This document shows, one piece after another, positions 62,453-64,000 of a DNA stretch of 64,000 bases (position 1 is its first letter; the number at the start of each line of letters is the position of its first letter). The notes under the pieces are model-generated. The model had not been told where the DNA came from, made no database searches, and saw only the letters and a program-made list of their open reading frames with translations. Position numbers and translations under genes: made by a program. Source of the DNA: Pseudomonadota bacterium (GTDB taxonomy: Bacteria; Pseudomonadota; Gammaproteobacteria; Burkholderiales; Burkholderiaceae_B); contig JAEWHK010000039.1 of assembly GCA_023387815.1 (NCBI GenBank), positions 108,650 to 172,649 on the forward strand. Reading direction: 5' to 3'.

Positions 62453-63166
62453 ATGCTACGCACCGTAAAAAAAAATCTTCGCAATAGCGCACTTTCACCT
62501 GCACTATGGCAGAACGCGCCGCGCGCGCACCTGACGTTTGATCAACGTCGACGCAGCAGACAGCAACTGATTCTGGATAATGGCGAGACTGTGAACATGA
62601 TCATCGAGCGTGGCCAGTTGCTCTTGCCAGGCGACATACTCGTCGCTGATGATGGCGGACTGATCACCGTTCATGCACAGAACGAAGATCTGATCCGGGT
62701 GACAGCAGACACGCCGCTGGATCTGCTTCGCGCCGCCTATCATCTGGGTAACCGGCATGTCACCATAGAAATTGCCAGGGACCATCTGCAGTTTGCCCAT
62801 GATCCAGTGCTGGTGGATATGCTCCATCGCCTGGGCGTTCACACCGCTGCTGTTCACTGTCCGTTCAATCCTGAACATGGCGCTTACGGTGGCGGACACA
62901 AACACGGGCATGATGAAACCTTTGAAGAGGATTATGAGCTGGCCCAGGCCGCCTATCATGCACATGATCACGCGCACGGACACAATCACAGAGATCATCG
63001 CGGCCACTGTCACGAACATGAACACGAACACAGCCACGGTCACGACCACAGCCACGAACTTAGCCACGAACACGACCTTTATCACAATCAGGATCACGGC
63101 CGCAAACACGCGCACCACCCTCTCATGAACGATGACATCGCAGATCATGGACACCATCACAAATGA
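62453..63166 (+). CDS. ureE: urease accessory nickel chaperone UreE, His-rich tail
   Basis: 237 residues from the ATG at 62453, much longer than the roughly 150 of most UreE. The N-terminal domain (LTFDQRRRSRQQLILDNGETVNMIIERGQLLLPGDILVADDG) and the nickel-binding domain (AYHLGNRHVTIEI, DPVLVDMLHRLG) are normal. The last 90 or so residues hold about 30 His, alternating with Asp, Glu and Gly (HEHEHEHSHGHDHSHE), a nickel store. The 100-base gap after ureC has no terminator. Confidence 0.95.
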   Translation: MLRTVKKNLRNSALSPALWQNAPRAHLTFDQRRRSRQQLILDNGETVNMIIERGQLLLPGDILVADDGGLITVHAQNEDLIRVTADTPLDLLRAAYHLGNRHVTIEIARDHLQFAHDPVLVDMLHRLGVHTAAVHCPFNPEHGAYGGGHKHGHDETFEEDYELAQAAYHAHDHAHGHNHRDHRGHCHEHEHEHSHGHDHSHELSHEHDLYHNQDHGRKHAHHPLMNDDIADHGHHHK

Positions 63167-63866
63167 ATATCGAAAAATCGGAACAGTGCATTTCGCAGAA
63201 CTGTTGCGTCTTGCTTCCCCTTCCCTGCCTGTCGGTGGTTTCAGTTATTCGCAAGGGTTTGAATCAGCGGTGGAGCTTCAGATTATCACGGATGAAAACT
63301 CCGCCTGCCGATGGATATCACAGACATTACAAACCGTGGTTGCCAAATGCGATGCGGCAATCTGGGTGCTGCTGTATCGCGCCTGGCGGCAGCTCAAGCG
63401 GGAAATGATCAGTGAATGGAATCAGTGGTTTTACGCCACTCGCGAAACAGCTGAAGCCAGGCAGGAGACCACGCAAATGGCTTTTTCCCTGATCCAGCTC
63501 ACAGAGGCGCTGCAATGGGGTACTTCGGATGATCGGCAATTTCTGAAATCACTGGATCCACCCTGCTTTCCGACAGCCCATGCCTACGCTATTGCTGCCC
63601 GGTCGCTGCCGCAAGAACCAGGCCTGGTCAGTTTTCTGTATGCCTGGATTGAGAACCAGGTACTGGCAGCCATCAAAACCATTCCACTTGGACAGACTGC
63701 CGGTCAGCGCATGCTATCGGCATTGATACCACAACTGGAACCTGCAGTGGCGACCGCGATGCAGGCAGCTGACAGCAATCCACCTTCCATTCTCACGCTG
63801 GCACCCCAGTATGCCATCGTGGCGGCCCGGCACGAAAGTCAGTTTTCCAGACTGTTCCGATCCTGA
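63132..63866 (+). CDS. ureF: urease accessory protein UreF
   Basis: Up to 244 residues: FAELLRLASPSLPVGGFSYSQGFESAVELQIITDE is the conserved UreF start region, and NQWFYATRETAEARQETTQMAFSL follows. The start may be 63132 or 63147; neither has a clear ribosome site. From 63132 it overlaps the His-rich end of ureE by 35 bases, so translational coupling is likely. In Bordetella ureE and ureF are fused, which this overlap resembles. Confidence 0.93.
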   Translation: MTSQIMDTITNEYRKIGTVHFAELLRLASPSLPVGGFSYSQGFESAVELQIITDENSACRWISQTLQTVVAKCDAAIWVLLYRAWRQLKREMISEWNQWFYATRETAEARQETTQMAFSLIQLTEALQWGTSDDRQFLKSLDPPCFPTAHAYAIAARSLPQEPGLVSFLYAWIENQVLAAIKTIPLGQTAGQRMLSALIPQLEPAVATAMQAADSNPPSILTLAPQYAIVAARHESQFSRLFRS

Positions 63867-63929
63867 TCCATTGCCATCACAATGACGGCGAACAGAAATT
63901 CTGAATGAATAAATCAAGGAATATCACAA

Positions 63930-64000
63930 ATGACATCTGCACTACGAACCAAGGAACTACCGGCCCTGCGTGTGGGCATCGGCGGCCCGGTCGGCTCCGG
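63930..64000 (+). CDS. ureG: urease accessory GTPase UreG, partial
   Basis: First 23 codons before the window ends: MTSALRTKELPALRVGIGGP then VGSG, the beginning of the UreG P-loop (GGPVGSGKT). AAGGA lies 9 bases upstream. UreG hydrolyses GTP to drive nickel transfer. 63 bases after ureF. Confidence 0.93.
   Translation, partial: MTSALRTKELPALRVGIGGPVGS

Overview
The window is a chromosomal stretch of a betaproteobacterium. Gene content and order (tig-clpP-clpX-lon; pheST-ihfA-merR; ureD-ureA-ureJ-ureB-ureC-ureE-ureF-ureG preceded by urtABCDE; a regulatory EI/HPr/EIIA-Man set beside gshB) point to the Alcaligenaceae, near Bordetella/Advenella. The genus is an inference; no rRNA is present to settle it.

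Layout. 1-7.1 kb: envelope and housekeeping genes (small lipoproteins, a DNA helicase IV-like protein, a methyltransferase, a YceI protein, a GFA-family protein). 7.25-18.6 kb: tRNA-Pro(GGG) with an 11.3-kb mobile element in its 3' end. The element has a tyrosine integrase, an AlpA-like regulator, a run of small unknown genes, a set of tandem repeats, and a complete HK97-type head and packaging module (capsid, protease, portal, HNH, TerS, TerL, head closure, connector). It has no tail, lysis or large replication genes. This matches the capsid-forming phage-inducible chromosomal island (cf-PICI) class: a satellite that makes its own DNA-filled heads and takes tails from a helper phage. A near-consensus LexA box lies directly upstream of its capsid operon.

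18.7-24.1 kb: a sulfonate/nitrate-type ABC transporter with an amidohydrolase in one apparent operon. 24.5-26.6 kb: a molbindin, a secreted protein and an FMN-dependent 2-hydroxyacid oxidase. 26.8-31.7 kb: rpmI-rplT-pheS-pheT-ihfA-merR. 32-34.9 kb: comM, ubiK and a repetitive lipoprotein. 35.2-36.8 kb: glnK-amtB behind a sigma-54 promoter. 37-43.1 kb: thrS-infC-gshB-EIIA-HPr-EI in one direction. Here infC is separated from rpmI by about 9 kb, although the two are adjacent in most proteobacteria. infC starts with ATC, and thrS has an attenuator-like terminator just before its start codon.

43.5-45.2 kb: an OmpA-like lipoprotein and a low-complexity membrane-anchored protein. 45.4-51.4 kb: the proteostasis cluster tig-clpP-clpX-lon, with a terminator-like hairpin between clpP and clpX and a sigma-32-type promoter before lon. 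52.5-64 kb: urea uptake (urtABCDE) and urease (ureDAJBCEFG, with ureG cut by the window end) behind a second sigma-54 promoter. With glnK-amtB this gives two nitrogen-scavenging loci that should respond together to nitrogen limitation.
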